Source of the DNA: Jiangella sp. DSM 45060
GTDB taxonomy: Bacteria; Actinomycetota; Actinomycetes; Jiangellales; Jiangellaceae
DNA: 64,000 nt
Direction: 5' to 3'
Assembly: GCF_900105175.1 (NCBI RefSeq)
Contig: NZ_LT629771.1
Coordinates: forward strand, 3,100,001 to 3,164,000
The translations under genes and the position numbers were made by a program. The notes below the pieces were generated by a model. The model ran no database searches. It was not told where the DNA came from and saw nothing but the letters and a program-made list of their open reading frames with translations. Of the stretch, positions 33,501 to 41,855 are shown piece after piece. How positions within the stretch are numbered: the stretch's first letter is position 1; each line of letters starts with the position of its first letter.

Positions 33501-33917
33501 CGGCGACGGCGCTGACGACCGCAGCACCGGGACGCCCGCCTCGCGGGCCGCCGCCACGGCGTGCGCCTTGTTGCCCGTCAGCCGGAGCAGCTCGGCCGGC
33601 GGGCCGATGAACGTGATGCCCGCGTCGGCGCACGCCTGCGCCAGGCCGGCGTTCTCGGAGAGGAACCCGTAGCCCGGGTACACCGCGTCGGCGCCGGACT
33701 CCGTCGCCGCCCGCACGATCTCGCTCACCGACAGGTACGCCCTGACCGGGTGCCCCGGCTCGCCGATCTCGTACGCCTCGTCGGCCTTCAGCCGGTGCAG
33801 CGAGTTGCGGTCCTCGTGCGGGAACACCGCGACGGTGCGAACGCCCAGCTCGTACGCGGCACGGAACGCACGGATCGCGATCTCGCCGCGATTGGCCACG
33901 AGTACCTTGCGGATCAT
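30543..33917 (-). CDS. pyc: Pyruvate carboxylase
   Basis: 1124 residues. Biotin carboxylase domain at about 1-450 (KVLVANRGEIAIRAFRA, GGGGRGMR ATP-grasp loop, EMNPRIQVEHTVTEE). Carboxyltransferase HMGL-like domain at about 510-800 (DTTFRDAHQSLLATRVRTKD, then IKDMAGLLRPP and the HTHDTAGG metal/biotin site). PYC_OADA tetramer domain, then a biotinyl domain with Lys1090 in EAMKME. It carboxylates pyruvate to oxaloacetate with ATP and bicarbonate to refill the TCA cycle. Length and order are normal for a single-chain enzyme. The same frame is open further upstream, but only the ATG at 33917 matches the family start. Confidence 0.96.
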   Translation of the reverse strand: MIRKVLVANRGEIAIRAFRAAYELGVRTVAVFPHEDRNSLHRLKADEAYEIGEPGHPVRAYLSVSEIVRAATESGADAVYPGYGFLSENAGLAQACADAGITFIGPPAELLRLTGNKAHAVAAAREAGVPVLRSSAPSPDREELLAAADEIGFPVFVKAVAGGGGRGMRQVNDAAQLPEALDTAAREAEAAFGDPTLFLEQAVVSPRHIEVQILADGLGDVIHLFERDCSVQRRHQKVVELAPAPNLDPAVRDRICADAVRFARHIGYRNAGTVEFLLDPAGRHVFIEMNPRIQVEHTVTEEVTDVDLVQAQFRIAAGERLAELGLAQDTITVRGAALQCRITTEDPSDGFQPDTGTISAYRSPGGSGIRLDGGTTHAGSEISPHFDSMLVKLTCRGRDFDAAAARARRALAEFRIRGVRTNIPFLQAVLDDPDFRAGGVTTSFIDEHPHLLAGRVSADRGTRLLSYLADVTVNRPHGEPPLAAEPALKLPPVPAGPPPAGSKQRLDELGPDGFAAWLRSSPSLQVTDTTFRDAHQSLLATRVRTKDLVAAAPVVAHTVPELLSLECWGGATYDVALRFLAEDPWERLAALRRAVPNICLQMLLRGRNTVGYTPYPVDVTTAFVQEAAATGVDIFRIFDALNNVEPMRPAIDAVRETGTAVAEVAMCYTADLSDPGETQYTLDYYLRLAEQIVAAGAHVLAIKDMAGLLRPPAAARLVTALRREFELPVHLHTHDTAGGQLATYLAAAEAGVDAVDGAVASMAGTTSQPSLSAIVAAAEASDRPTELDLRAVGDLEPYWQGVRTLYAPFESGLGAPTGRVYRHEIPGGQLSNLRTQAVALGLGDRFEEIEDLYAAADRILGRLVKVTPSSKVVGDLALHLVGAGVSPEDFAASPDAYDIPDSVIRFLHGELGDPPGGWPEPFRTKALAGRPYTPVAADLSDDDRAGLATDRRETLNRLLFPGPAGEQQAHREAYGDTSVLSTREFFYGLRANQEYPVDLEPGVRLLIELQAIGEADERGVRTVMATLNGQLRPLQIRDRSIVSDHTPAEKADPANPRHVAAPFAGVVTLTVAEGDAVEAGGTVATIEAMKMEAAITAGQAGTVRRLAVSAVRRVEAGDLILELG

Positions 33918-33960
33918 GCCCACCCCTTGTCGTCGGTTGGCGGCACTGTATCGAGACCAC

Positions 33961-34503
33961 CTAGCGGCACAGCGATCCCGGGGTACGCCCGAACGCGGTG
34001 GTGAAGGCACTGGCGGACGAGTAGCCGCAGGCGACGGCCACGTAGGTGACGGTGTCGCCGCAGGCGAACATGAGGACGGCGCGGTGCAGCCGGAGCCGGT
34101 GGCGCCAGACGGCGAAGCGCGCAGCACCGGCAGCATCGTCGGCGGCTCCGGCGCCGGCCGGACCTGGTCGACGAGGACGCGCAGCAGCCGGCGGGCGGCC
34201 GGGGTGGTGGCCGGCCCGTTGCGGGAGCAGGCGATCATCAGCTCGCGGAACAGCGGCGACACCGGCACCAGCGACGGGACGTGCTCGACCGGCGGCACGA
34301 CCGCCGCGGGGACGCCGACCAGGCGCACGGCGGTGGCGCCGTGCACCTGCCAGTGATGGACCGTCGCGCCGGGCACCCAGGCGGCGCGCACCGACGGCGT
34401 GTACCAGGTGCCGTCGGCGACGATCACCTCCAGCACGCCGGAGCTGGCGCTGATGAGCTGGTGGTCGTCGTGACGATGCGGCGTGACCTCGTCGCCGGGC
34501 GCG
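33961..34503 (-). pseudogene. Broken AraC-family regulator with cupin domain
   Basis: Two - strand frames each hold part of one protein. The N-terminal cupin half (EVTPHRHDDHQLISASSGVL ... PPTMLPVL) runs from about 34503 to about 34130. The C-terminal half (FAVWRHRLRLHRAVL, DTVTYVAVACGYSSASAF, stop at 33961) is in another frame. The segment that should carry the first AraC helix-turn-helix, about 40 residues, is missing between them, and the 5' end is fused to the MFS remnant. Internal deletion plus frameshift make it non-functional. Confidence 0.75.
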
Positions 34504-34516
34504 AGGTGGCGGGACG

Positions 34517-35269
34517 GTCGACTTCCACCAGGGCGCGATGGCCGCCCTCGTGCCGTACCTCGTCCTGGAACGCGGGTACACCCATGCCGCCGCCGCGGGC
34601 GTCGTGCTGGCCTTCTCGCTGTCGTCCTCGATCGTGCAGCCGCCGTTCGGGGCGCTCGGCGATCGGTGGCGGATGCGGTGGCTGATCCCCGGCGTGCTCG
34701 GCCTGCGGGCCAGCCCGCGTGTCGGTGGCGATCACGTGCCACAGCACCGTGGCACCGGTACCACGGCCGCGGCCGCCGCGCTGGTCGTCTTCTACCTCGG
34801 CGGCGCGTTCGGCACGGCCATCGGCGGCCAGTTCGCGCGCCGGTGGCCGCGCACGACGATCCTGCGCTGGGCCTACCTGGCGGCGGTCCCGGTGGTCGGC
34901 GGCATGCTGCTGGTCCCCGGCCCGGCCGTGTTCGTGCTCGTCGCGCTGGCGTCGCTCGTGCTCTACGTGCCGTTCTCGCTGCACGTCAGCCTCGGGCAGG
35001 ACTACCTGCCGCGGCACGCCGGCACCGCCGCCGGCGTCACGCTGGGGCTCGCCGTCTCGGCCGGCGGGCTGGCCACGCCGGGCATCGGCGCCCTGGCCGA
35101 CACCGTCGGCCTCGCCCACGCCCTGCTCCCGCTGGCCGCGCTGCCCGCGCTCGCCTACCTCGTCCTGACGGACCGCTCGCCGCGTCAGGTGGTCGCGGTG
35201 GCGTCCGCCGCCCAGGAGGCGAGCAGTTGGAGCCGTTCGGCGGACGGGGAGCCGGGCTCGGCGGTGTAG
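34517..35269 (+). pseudogene. Truncated MFS transporter remnant
   Basis: The frame picks up in the first MFS segment (VDFHQGAMAALVPYLVLERG) with no start region and continues through ALGDRWRMRWLIPG. It then jumps at about 34700 to late helices (LVVFYLGGAFGTAIGGQFAR, YLPRHAGTAAGVTLGLAVS), so roughly the middle third is lost. Between them lies a non-MFS stretch. Homology fades near 35200 and the frame runs 85 bp into the antisense of the next gene. It resembles fosmidomycin-resistance-type exporters, which are often divergent from AraC regulators. Confidence 0.7.
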
Positions 35270-36051
35270 ACCAGGAGCACCAGGCCCGGCTCGGCGGTGA
35301 TGGCCAGCTCCTCGTAGGCGAGGACGAGCTCGCCGACGACCGGATGACGGAACCGCTTGGTGCCGGCGCCGTGGGTCCGGACGTCGTGGCCGGCCCAGAG
35401 GCGGCGGAAGGTCTCGCTGCGGGTGGAGAGCTCGCCGACGAGGTCCTGGAGCCCGCGGTCGTGCGGGTCGCGGCCGGCCTCCGCGCGCATGATGCCCACG
35501 CACATCTCGGCGAACAGCTCCCAGTCCGGGTAGAAGTCGCGGGCGGCGGGGTCGAGGAACTGGAACCGCGCGAGGTTGGGCGTGCGTCCCCCGTCGCCGA
35601 TGACCGGTGAGTAGAACGCGCGGCCGAGCGCGTTGGCGGCGAGCAGGTTCTGGTGCGGATCGCGGACGAACGCCACGCCGTCCTTGATCGCGTCGAGCGT
35701 CCACCGCAGGCTCGAGCGCGACGCCGCCTTGGCCGGCGCGCGGCGGCGGGCCCGCCCCGACGTGGGCACGCCGTCGGCGGCGCGGGCGAGGTCGAACAGG
35801 TGGGCGCGTTCGGTCTCGTCGAGCTGCAGCGCCCGGGCGAGCGCCTCGAGCACCCCGGACGACGCACCGGCGATCTGGCCGCGTTCCAGCCGTGCGTAGT
35901 ACTCGACGCTGAGTCCGGCGACCGCCGCGACCTCGCTGCGGCGCAGCCCGGGCACGCGGCGGCGGCCCGTGGCCGGGAGGCCGGCCTGGTCGGGGGTGAG
36001 ACGCGCGCGACGGGTGGTGAGAAACTCGCGCACCTCCTGCCGGTTGTCCAC
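35185..36051 (-). CDS. MmyB-like XRE-family regulator
   Basis: 288 residues. HTH with VPGLRRSEVAAVAGLSVEYY and LERGQIAG, then the MmyB-like PAS domain (RWTLDAIKDGVAFVRDPHQN, GELSTRSETFRRLWAGHDVR, KRFRHPVVGELVLAYEEL). A second, diverged member of the family at 24220-25080. It is divergent from an alcohol dehydrogenase gene, with a strong palindrome between them. Confidence 0.9.
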   Translation of the reverse strand: MDNRQEVREFLTTRRARLTPDQAGLPATGRRRVPGLRRSEVAAVAGLSVEYYARLERGQIAGASSGVLEALARALQLDETERAHLFDLARAADGVPTSGRARRRAPAKAASRSSLRWTLDAIKDGVAFVRDPHQNLLAANALGRAFYSPVIGDGGRTPNLARFQFLDPAARDFYPDWELFAEMCVGIMRAEAGRDPHDRGLQDLVGELSTRSETFRRLWAGHDVRTHGAGTKRFRHPVVGELVLAYEELAITAEPGLVLLVYTAEPGSPSAERLQLLASWAADATATT

Positions 36052-36093
36052 ACACCGAGCCTAGGGCGGTTCGGGGCCGGACGGGGCCGCGAA

Positions 36094-36114
36094 GGGTGTC
36101 CTGCCAGTACACCC
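36094..36114. promoter_or_regulatory. Operator between MmyB-like regulator and alcohol dehydrogenase
   Basis: A 21-bp palindrome: GGGTGT-C-CTG then CAG-T-ACACCC around a central C. Nine of ten base pairs are symmetric. It lies 43 bp from the regulator start and 48 bp from the dehydrogenase start, the natural place for control of both. Confidence 0.7.
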
Positions 36115-36162
36115 ATCAGCAGTGACTTCCTGCCCGGCCGGCGATCGGGTGGACTCGGTGCC

Positions 36163-37182
36163 ATGCGTCAAGTCGTCATGTACGGACCCGGGGACGTCCG
36201 GGTCGAAGAACGCGCCGACCCCACGATCCTGGAGCCGACCGATGCGATCGTCCGGCTGAGCGCCACCTGTGTCTGCGGCAGCGACCTATGGCCCTACCGC
36301 GGCGCCGAGCCGGTCGACCACCAGGTGATGGGACACGAGTACGCCGGTGTCGTCGAGGAGGTCGGCGCCGAGGTGCGCACCGTCGCGCCGGGCGACTTCG
36401 TCGTCGGCTCGTTCTGGGCCTCCGACAACACCTGCGAGATCTGCCGGGCCGGGTACCAGGCGTACTGCGTGCACCGGGTCCTGATGGGCACCATCGGCAC
36501 CCAGGCCGAGCTGGCCCGTGTCCCGCTCGCCGACGGCACTCTGGTCGCCACCCCGGGCCGGCCCGACCCGGACCTCGTGCCCTCGCTGCTGGCCGCCTCC
36601 GACGTCCTGGGCACCGGCTGGTTCGCCGCCGTCGCGGCCGAGGCGGGCCCGGGCAGGACGGTCGCGGTCGTCGGCGACGGCGCGGTCGGGCTGCTCGCGA
36701 TCCTGGCCGCCCGGCAGCTCGGCGCCGAACGGATCATCGCGTTCAGCCGGCACGCCGATCGCCAGGCCCTGGCCCGCGAGTTCGGCGCCACGGACATCGT
36801 CGAGGAGCGCGGTGACGCCGGCGTCGCGGAGGTGAAGGCCCGCACCGGCGGGCTCGGCGCCCACTCCGTCATCGAGGCCGTCGGCACCCAGGAAGCCATG
36901 ATGCAGGCCATCCACGCCACCCGCCCCGGCGGCCACGTCGGCTTCGTCGGCGTCTCCCACGACGTCGCCATCCCCGGCGACGACCTGTTCATGGCGGGGG
37001 TGCACCTGCACGGCGGCCCGGCGCCGGTCCGCCAGTACCTGCCGCACCTGATCAAGCTCATCTGGGACCGCGAGATCGACCCCGGCAAGGTCTTCGACCT
37101 CACCCTGCCGCTGGACCGCGCGGCCGAGGGCTACCGTGCCATGGACCAGCGCACCGCCACCAAGGTCCTGCTCACCCCGTGA
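36163..37182 (+). CDS. Zinc-dependent alcohol dehydrogenase (MDR family)
   Basis: 339 residues. Catalytic zinc site Cys in CVCGSDLWPYRG and GHEYAGVVEEVG. The structural zinc loop is reduced (CEICRAGYQAYC, four-Cys set incomplete by spacing but three Cys present). Rossmann motif VVGDGAVGLLAI. It resembles the alcohol dehydrogenases regularly divergent from MmyB-like regulators, which are proposed targets. Substrate unknown. Confidence 0.9.
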   Translation: MRQVVMYGPGDVRVEERADPTILEPTDAIVRLSATCVCGSDLWPYRGAEPVDHQVMGHEYAGVVEEVGAEVRTVAPGDFVVGSFWASDNTCEICRAGYQAYCVHRVLMGTIGTQAELARVPLADGTLVATPGRPDPDLVPSLLAASDVLGTGWFAAVAAEAGPGRTVAVVGDGAVGLLAILAARQLGAERIIAFSRHADRQALAREFGATDIVEERGDAGVAEVKARTGGLGAHSVIEAVGTQEAMMQAIHATRPGGHVGFVGVSHDVAIPGDDLFMAGVHLHGGPAPVRQYLPHLIKLIWDREIDPGKVFDLTLPLDRAAEGYRAMDQRTATKVLLTP

Positions 37183-37197
37183 CGGGTTCGGCCCGGG

Positions 37198-38040
37198 TCA
37201 GCTCCTGGCGCGGTAGAGGTGCGACGCGAGCGGCGCGAGGACCGCGGTCAGCGCCGCGGCGGTGGCCAGCACGACCACGAGGTCACTCGTGGCCAGGCTG
37301 CCGTTCATCAGCCCGCGGGTGGCGCTGACCAGGTGCGACACCGGATTGACGGCGACGAACACCTCGAGCGGCCGGGGCAGCGTCTCGGGCTCGACGAACA
37401 CGTTGGTGAGGAACGTCAGCGGGAAGATGGTCATGAACCCGGCGTTGGTGACGGCGTTGGGCGAGCGCAGCACCGGCCCGAGCGTGATGTACACCCACGA
37501 CAGGCCGAACGCGAACACGACGACGAGCGCCAGCGCGGCCAGCACGCCGCCGGCGCCGTTGTCCGGCCGGTACCCCAGCGCCAGCCCCAGCCCCACGATG
37601 ACCGTCGCCGCCGCCAGGTACCGGACGGTGTCGCCGGCCAGCGCACCGACCAGCGGCGCGGGCTTCCAGATCGGCAGCGTGCGGAACCGGTCGACCGCGC
37701 CCCTGGTGAGGTCGGTGTTCAGCGCGACACCTGAGTACATGGTCGTGAACAGCACCGACATGGCCAAGATGCCGGGCAGGACGAAGTGCAGGTACTCCCC
37801 CGTCGACCCCGCGATGGACCCGCCGAACAGGTAGGTGAACATCAGCACGAACAGCACCGGGGTGACGGTGACGTCGAGCAGTTGCTCGGGCACGTGCCTG
37901 ATCTTGAGGATGCCGCGCCAGGCGAACGCGAGCACGGCGGCCGGTGCCGGCGCGCGCCCGTGCCCGGGCCGCTCGGTCAGCACGTCGCGCAACGCCTCGC
38001 GATCCGGTAGGGCCGGTGTGGTGGCGGTGGTGCCGCTCAT
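37198..38040 (-). CDS. ABC-2 type exporter permease (DrrB-like)
   Basis: 280 residues with six predicted membrane helices. The N-terminal [21 protein letters not shown] and the later [22 protein letters not shown] are characteristic of daunorubicin-type DrrB permeases. It pairs with the ATPase upstream (ATGA overlap) to export a hydrophobic compound or drug. It ends 15 bp from the convergent dehydrogenase. Confidence 0.92.
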   Translation of the reverse strand: MSGTTATTPALPDREALRDVLTERPGHGRAPAPAAVLAFAWRGILKIRHVPEQLLDVTVTPVLFVLMFTYLFGGSIAGSTGEYLHFVLPGILAMSVLFTTMYSGVALNTDLTRGAVDRFRTLPIWKPAPLVGALAGDTVRYLAAATVIVGLGLALGYRPDNGAGGVLAALALVVVFAFGLSWVYITLGPVLRSPNAVTNAGFMTIFPLTFLTNVFVEPETLPRPLEVFVAVNPVSHLVSATRGLMNGSLATSDLVVVLATAAALTAVLAPLASHLYRARS

Positions 38041-39002
38041 GCCGCGTCCTCCTTCGCCGGGTCCGGCGCGTGGCCGGTGAGCGCGAGGAACACCTCGTCC
38101 AGGCTGGGCCGTCCCAGCGAGAAGTCCGCGACCGCGATGCCCTCCCGCGTCAGCTCCGCGACCGCGAGCGCGGCGCGTCCGGCGTCGTGGCAGGCCGCGG
38201 TGGCCACGGCGGGATCGGCGGCGGCGCTCGCCGCCCCGAGGTGGTCGGACAGCGCGCTCACCGCGGCCGCCCGCTGCGACGGGTCGTCGAGGCGCACCTG
38301 CAGGACGCCGGTTCCGACCGACGACTTCAGCTGCGCGGCCGTCCCCTCGGCGATGACCGTGCCGTGGTCGATGACCGCGATGCGGTCGGCGAGCTCGTCG
38401 GCCTCGTCCAGGTACTGCGTACACAGCAGGACGGTGGCGCCCTCGGCGACCAGCGCACGGACGATCTCCCAGACCTGCCCGCGCGAGCGCGGGTCCAGCC
38501 CCGTCGTCGGCTCGTCGAGGAACAGCAACGACGGCGTCACGACGATGCTCGAGGCGATGTCGAGCCGCCGGCGCATGCCGCCGGAATAGTGTTTGACCAG
38601 GCGGTCCGCCGCGTGGTCGAGCCCGAACGCCGCGAGCAGCTGTTCGGCGCGGGCCCGGGCCCGCCGCCGCAGGCCGAGCAGCCGGCCCAGCAGGACGAGG
38701 TTCTCGTGGCCGGTGAGGTCCTCGTCGACCGACGCCAGCTGGCCGGTGAGGCTGATCAGGCCGCGGACGGCGTCGGCCTCGGCGACCACGTCGTGCCCCA
38801 GCACCCTGGCCGTGCCGCCGTCGGGGCGCAGCAGAGTGGTGAGCATCTTGATCGTGGTGCTCTTCCCGGCCCCGTTCGGGCCGAGCACCCCGAACACCGA
38901 GCCCACCGGCACCGAGAGATCGACGCCGTCGACCACCCGGTGGCCGTCGAACTGCTTCGTCAGGCCGCTGGCCTCGATGGCCGGCGACGTCGTGGTCGTC
39001 AT
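38037..39002 (-). CDS. ABC exporter ATPase (DrrA-like)
   Basis: 321 residues. Walker [10 protein letters not shown], signature [10 protein letters not shown], Walker [13 protein letters not shown], and the DrrA C-terminal segment ending with [19 protein letters not shown] overlaps at both ends tie it to the TetR gene upstream and the permease downstream in one operon. Confidence 0.93.
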   Translation of the reverse strand: MTTTTSPAIEASGLTKQFDGHRVVDGVDLSVPVGSVFGVLGPNGAGKSTTIKMLTTLLRPDGGTARVLGHDVVAEADAVRGLISLTGQLASVDEDLTGHENLVLLGRLLGLRRRARARAEQLLAAFGLDHAADRLVKHYSGGMRRRLDIASSIVVTPSLLFLDEPTTGLDPRSRGQVWEIVRALVAEGATVLLCTQYLDEADELADRIAVIDHGTVIAEGTAAQLKSSVGTGVLQVRLDDPSQRAAAVSALSDHLGAASAAADPAVATAACHDAGRAALAVAELTREGIAVADFSLGRPSLDEVFLALTGHAPDPAKEDAA

Positions 39003-39598
39003 GGCGCTCCTTCCGGTGCGGTGTCAGGGGTGAGCAGGCGGCGCAGCGGGCCGGCCAGACCGGCGGCGCCGAGCCCGGGCTCCAGACCGCGGTGCAGCAT
39101 CAGCCCGTCGACCGTCGCCGCGAGCAGGGTCGCCGCGGCCGACGCCTCGTCCGCGCCGTGGCCGTGCCGGCGCAACCACCCGGCCACCTCGGCGCGGAAG
39201 TCGTCGACCACCGCGGCCAGCTCCACCCGCAGGGCCGGCAGCCGGGACGCCGCCAGGTACGTCTCACTGACCGTCCTCGACGCCGGGTCGTCGTCGGCGT
39301 AGCCGTCGAGCCCGGCGAGCAGCCACTCCACCGCCGCCGGCACGTCGGGCTGCTCGGCCAGTCCCGCCGCGAAGCCGGCGAGCAACTGCCGGGCGAACCC
39401 GGTCGACGCCGCGACCAGCAGCTCCGTCACCGACCCGAAGTGGTAGTGCACCAGGGCCTGGTTCACCCCGGCCCGCTCGGCCACCATGCGCGTCGTCACC
39501 GCACCCCAGCCGGCCTCCCCGATCAGCGGCACCGCCGCATCGAGCAGGCGCTGCCGGGTCGCCTGGCCACGTCCGGTCTCCCTCACCGTCGCCTCCAT
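38999..39598 (-). CDS. TetR-family repressor of the DrrAB-like exporter
   Basis: 199 residues. [26 protein letters not shown] near residues 34-56, and a divergent helical ligand domain. As first gene of the exporter operon it is probably an autorepressor that senses the exported compound through the palindrome 19 bp before its start codon. Confidence 0.92.
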   Translation of the reverse strand: MEATVRETGRGQATRQRLLDAAVPLIGEAGWGAVTTRMVAERAGVNQALVHYHFGSVTELLVAASTGFARQLLAGFAAGLAEQPDVPAAVEWLLAGLDGYADDDPASRTVSETYLAASRLPALRVELAAVVDDFRAEVAGWLRRHGHGADEASAAATLLAATVDGLMLHRGLEPGLGAAGLAGPLRRLLTPDTAPEGAP

Positions 39599-39616
39599 CG
39601 ATATTGGGCGAACACT

Positions 39617-39632
39617 TTAGGCATATGCCCAA
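39617..39632. promoter_or_regulatory. TetR operator overlapping the exporter promoter
   Basis: TTAGGCATATGCCCAA is a 16-bp palindrome with one asymmetric pair. On the - strand it overlaps the likely -10 TAAAGT. A wider inverted repeat TTGGGC...GCCCAA spans 39604-39632. Confidence 0.6.
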
Positions 39633-39735
39633 GATAGCAGACATGGCGTCGTCGACCGGCTCGCCGGCCACGTCCTGACGCGCGGCATGGGATCATGGGA
39701 GCTCCCTGCCGCCGTCGACCGGGAGGCCGAGGCCC

Positions 39736-40656
39736 ATGGCCCGCGAGAGGCTCGACACCACGCCGCTGTCGCATCGCATCACGTGGTCGCGGTGGCGCCG
39801 GTTCCGGGCCGACGCCCTCGCCGGGCGGCACGGCGCCGACCTCGCCGAACCCCGCTGGTGGAGGCGGTCCGCGTTCGCGCTGCTGACGACCCTGCTCGTC
39901 GTCGGCACGCCCGTGCTACCGGTGGCCGTGCTCGTCACCGAGGGTGCCACGGCCCTGGGGCTGACCATGGCGGCGCTGTGGACCGCGAGCATGGCGGCGG
40001 TCGTCGTCATCACCTGGTGGACGCGGCACGACTCCTGGGGCCCGCGCGCCCGCACCCGGCTCCGACTGACCGAGTTCGCCCAGGCCAACGACCTGCGCTA
40101 CCAGCCGACCGCCGGCGGTCCCCGCCCGAAGGCGCACGTCTTCGGCTCCGCCGGCACCCGGCGCAGCCACCTCGACCGCTTCGAGGCGCCCGGGCCGCGG
40201 GGCTTCGTCGTCGCGAACTACCAGGAGCTCCTCGACGACGGCGCCTCCGAGTCCGACAGCTTCGAGGCCGGCTACGTGGTGTTCACCCTGCGCGAGTCCT
40301 ACCCGCACACCCTGGTGACGACCCGGGCCGGGCACCGGCCCCGTCGGCTCCGCGACGTCGATCCGGTCGACGGCCCGCACGGCACCCGGGTGTGGAGCAC
40401 CGGGCCCGACTACCCCCTGCTGCGACGGCTGCTGCTCGACACCGGCATCGTCGGCCACGCGCACGGGTTCGGCCGCTCGGCCGAGGTCGAGATCGTCGGC
40501 GACGAGCTGTTCCTGCTGACCGGAGGCTTCCTGCGGCTGCGCTCGCCGCGCGTGTGGCGGCGCATCGACGCCACCGCCGAGGCGCTCGCGCCGTTCCTCG
40601 CCCTGCCCGACGGCGGCGAGCGGCCCAGCGGCCCGGTCGCCCTCGCCGAGCGGTAG
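39736..40656 (+). CDS. Hypothetical membrane protein, 306 aa
   Basis: Two adjacent membrane helices (about residues 45-67 and 73-95) follow a basic N-terminus. Then comes a soluble cytoplasmic domain of about 200 residues with mixed strands and helices. I do not recognise a family or motif. Gene order gives no clue: it is divergent from the exporter operon and converges 4 bp from the nucleoside hydrolase-like gene. Confidence 0.7.
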   Translation: MARERLDTTPLSHRITWSRWRRFRADALAGRHGADLAEPRWWRRSAFALLTTLLVVGTPVLPVAVLVTEGATALGLTMAALWTASMAAVVVITWWTRHDSWGPRARTRLRLTEFAQANDLRYQPTAGGPRPKAHVFGSAGTRRSHLDRFEAPGPRGFVVANYQELLDDGASESDSFEAGYVVFTLRESYPHTLVTTRAGHRPRRLRDVDPVDGPHGTRVWSTGPDYPLLRRLLLDTGIVGHAHGFGRSAEVEIVGDELFLLTGGFLRLRSPRVWRRIDATAEALAPFLALPDGGERPSGPVALAER

Positions 40657-40660
40657 GCGC

Positions 40661-41788
40661 TCAGCCCAGCGGACCCGCGTACTGCCGTGGCCCGGGGTCG
40701 CGCAGCGGGCCGAGGGTCGACCCGAGCCAGCCGGCCGGGGTGAACGACGCGTAGAGCCGCGGCAGCGCCTCGCGCAGCGCGCGCTCGTACTCACGAGGGT
40801 CGTCGCGGACGAACACCAGCGCGTTCGGGTCCTGATCGGTCAGCTCGAACGTGTAGAGGCCGCTCGGGTGCGAGGCGGCCCGGCAGGGGGCGAGCTCGTT
40901 GCGCACCACGACGTCGCCGGGTGCGGCGCCGGCCGCGGCGACGATCTCGTACGTGCCGTCGCGGTGCCGCACGAGCGCCGAGCCGGACACCTCGATCCAG
41001 GCGGCGGTCTCCCACACCGCGTGCCGCCGGCCGTAGACCCGCTCGGCGACCTCGGCCGGCGGGTCCTCGTCGAGCGCGCGCAGGAAGTCGATCCTCGTCG
41101 ACACGCCCAGCCCGTAGAGCAGGTAGCGCTTCACCGCCGGGTGCAGGCCGTCGATCCAGCGCAGGTCGTCGAACCACCACAGCGTGTTGTGCGTGCCGTA
41201 GGAGAAGCAGTCGACCTCGGTGGCGCACGGGTACAGCGCGAGCGGCAGGCCGGCGTCGACCAGGCGGATGACGGCCAGCGGGTCGAGGTAGACGTTCCAC
41301 TCCAGGTAGTCCAGCGACGTCGAGCCCGCGCTGAGGTGGACGCGGGCGACCTTCTCACGGAACAGCGCCGGGTCGCGGTTGAAGGCGACGGCGATCGGGC
41401 GCGCCGATCCGAACGACATGACGTGGACCGGCGTGTCCGACGCGCGGAGCGTGTCCAGCAGCAGCTCCGGCCCGGTCTGCTGGAACGGCGGCACGTCGGT
41501 CATCCGGTCGTCGACGGTGCGCATGCGGGCGAACGGCGAGATCCCGTAGGGCACCTGCCGGCCGAACAGGGCGTTCAGTTGCGTGACGGGGATGACGCCC
41601 GGTTCCCGCGGCCCCGGGTAGCCCGGCACGCCCTCGCTGACCGACTCGCGCTTCTCGATCGACACGTCCAGGACGATCGCCCGCAGGTCGACGCGGTCGA
41701 GCCCGAACGGCAGCAGCAGGTCGAAGTTGTCACCCGGGTCCTCGGGCGGCTGGTAGAGGTCGGTGACGACGATCACGGGGGTCGGCAT
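40661..41788 (-). CDS. Nucleoside hydrolase-fold protein, divergent type
   Basis: 375 residues. The N-terminus (VIVVTDLYQPPEDPGDNFDLL) keeps the aspartate pattern of the calcium site of inosine/uridine nucleoside hydrolases but with a longer spacing than the canonical DTDxGxDxDD. The middle (HVMSFGSARPIAVAFNRDPALF) corresponds to the family GPLTNLA region. The expected C-terminal HDP motif is not evident. It faces the LacI gene and an operator of the LacI regulon, so it should be induced with the transporter. Substrate is probably an N- or O-riboside. Confidence 0.72.
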   Translation of the reverse strand: MPTPVIVVTDLYQPPEDPGDNFDLLLPFGLDRVDLRAIVLDVSIEKRESVSEGVPGYPGPREPGVIPVTQLNALFGRQVPYGISPFARMRTVDDRMTDVPPFQQTGPELLLDTLRASDTPVHVMSFGSARPIAVAFNRDPALFREKVARVHLSAGSTSLDYLEWNVYLDPLAVIRLVDAGLPLALYPCATEVDCFSYGTHNTLWWFDDLRWIDGLHPAVKRYLLYGLGVSTRIDFLRALDEDPPAEVAERVYGRRHAVWETAAWIEVSGSALVRHRDGTYEIVAAAGAAPGDVVVRNELAPCRAASHPSGLYTFELTDQDPNALVFVRDDPREYERALREALPRLYASFTPAGWLGSTLGPLRDPGPRQYAGPLG

Positions 41789-41797
41789 GGCCTGACT

Positions 41798-41809
41798 CTA
41801 CTCGAATAG
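41798..41809. promoter_or_regulatory. LacI operator O1
   Basis: CTACTCGAATAG fits the palindrome CTAyTCGArTAG. It lies between the divergent hydrolase-like gene and the lacI-family gene, about 12 bp before a TATACT -10 (41822-41827) of the latter. Confidence 0.75.
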
Positions 41810-41855
41810 ATACCGTGCTCCTATACTCGTCGCACGACGAAAGGCGCAGGTTCAG

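Noticed and set aside
30543..34742. A single 1399-codon frame covering pyruvate carboxylase and more upstream sequence
   Set aside because: Family alignment places the start at 33917; the extra upstream part is the broken AraC regulator that happens to share the frame.
39626..39679. 17-codon frame starting ATGCCCAAGATAGCAG
   Set aside because: Starts inside the TetR operator, has no RBS and no coupling to a neighbour.
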